From CAVPGH01 sp046726955 (GTDB lineage Bacteria; Acidobacteriota; Vicinamibacteria; Fen-336), in contig JBKPBQ010000096.1 of the NCBI GenBank assembly GCA_046726955.1, forward strand, positions 1 to 8,005: a stretch of DNA of 8,005 bases, written 5' to 3'. The notes below the pieces were generated by a model. That model saw only the letters and a list, made by a program, of their open reading frames with translations, ran no database searches and had not been told where the DNA came from. Below are positions 7,447 through 8,005 of this stretch, piece by piece (the first letter of the stretch is position 1; every line of letters starts with the position of its first letter). A program made the position numbers and the translations under genes.

Positions 7447-8005
7447 TGCCGTCCCGCACCCTCCTCCTCACCGGCCTCCGCGACCTCGTGCGCCGGCCGT
7501 TGCACACGGGCCTCATGGTCCTGGGCATCGCTCTCGGGGTGGCAGTGGTCGTCGCCATCGACATCGCGAACGGCGCCGCCCGCCGGGGCTTCGCCGCGAG
7601 CACGGAGGCGGTGGCGGGCCGCACGACCCACGAGGTTCGAGGCGGGCCGACGGGAATCGACGAGAGGCTCTTCGCACGCGTCCGGCTCGAGGCGGGAGTC
7701 GAGGCGGTGGCTCCCGTGGTGGAGGCCACGGTGATCGCGCTCGACCTCGATCGCCAGCCGCTGCGGCTGCTCGGCGTCGATCCCCTGGCCGAAGGACCCT
7801 TTCGCGGCCACCTGGGCGGCGGCGTCCAGGAGAATCCCTCGCTCGCGCGCTTCCTCACCGCCGACCGCGCGGTCCTCGTCGGAGCCGGGCTCGCGGCGCG
7901 GCACGGCCTCCGGATCGGAAGCCCTCTCCGCCTGCAGGTGGAAGACCGGATCGAGACCGTCGCGGTGCTTGGCATCGTGCACCCCGGCGACGCGGAGATC
8001 GGAGC
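7446..8005 (+). CDS. FtsX/MacB-type ABC transporter permease (partial, 5' portion)
   Basis: This is the membrane partner of the preceding ATPase. Its 186 complete codons are open to the window edge; it is absent from simple ORF lists only because its stop lies outside. ATG 7446-7448 shares its A with the TGA of the ATPase gene, a sign of translational coupling. The N terminus has a short basic amphipathic stretch (GLRDLVRRPLHTG) and a membrane helix at about 21-40 (LMVLGIALGVAVVVAIDI). A long extracytoplasmic domain follows, with features of the MacB periplasmic core, such as VEAVAPVVE (85-93) and VLVGAGLAARHGLRIGSPL (153-171). This is how the YbbP/LolC/MacB-like permeases begin. I cannot tell from this part whether it is a 4-helix (about 400 aa) or 10-helix (about 800 aa) version, nor what it moves. 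Confidence 0.92.

Overview
The window is very GC-rich, with codons strongly biased to G or C in the third position, and is densely packed with genes. The gene content looks most like an Acidobacteriota-type bacterium or a near relative. The main reason is the pairing of a PF07638/TIGR02999-type ECF sigma factor with a membrane Ser/Thr kinase that has a PD40 (WD40-like/TolB-like) C-terminal propeller. This taxonomic call is inferred from family knowledge, not from a search.

Left arm (1-1985, minus strand): the start of a carbohydrate ABC importer operon. It encodes a secreted solute-binding lipoprotein (711-1985) and, overlapping it by ATGA, a MalF-type inner-membrane permease (1-714) that runs off the window. 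A second permease would be expected beyond the left edge.

Divergent gap (1986-2073): 88 bp separate the importer from the plus-strand genes. It holds the ribosome binding sites for both sides and the palindrome TGTCGACA.

Centre (2074-6682, plus strand): a regulatory cluster. An ECF-type sigma factor (2074-2670) overlaps by 8 nt a 981-residue receptor-like Ser/Thr kinase (2663-5608). The kinase has a cytoplasmic catalytic domain, a Pro-rich linker, one membrane segment and a long propeller domain. After a 99-bp gap containing an inverted repeat comes a second, compact and apparently soluble Ser/Thr kinase (5708-6682). No anti-sigma factor is visible. In the sigma factor the usual acidic patch of region 2.2 is replaced by Thr-Thr. 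The most attractive reading is a sigma factor switched on by phosphorylation from the adjacent kinase.

Right arm (6748-8005, plus strand): a MacB/LolD/YbbA-type ABC ATPase (6748-7446) overlaps by 1 nt the start of an FtsX/MacB-type permease, cut by the window edge. This looks like an export, lipoprotein-handling or mechanotransmission ABC system. It may be a separate operon or the tail of the kinase operon.

No tRNA, rRNA, CRISPR array, insertion sequence or phage gene was seen. The most interesting content is the sigma/kinase/kinase module. It belongs to a known class, but its signal and regulon are unknown.
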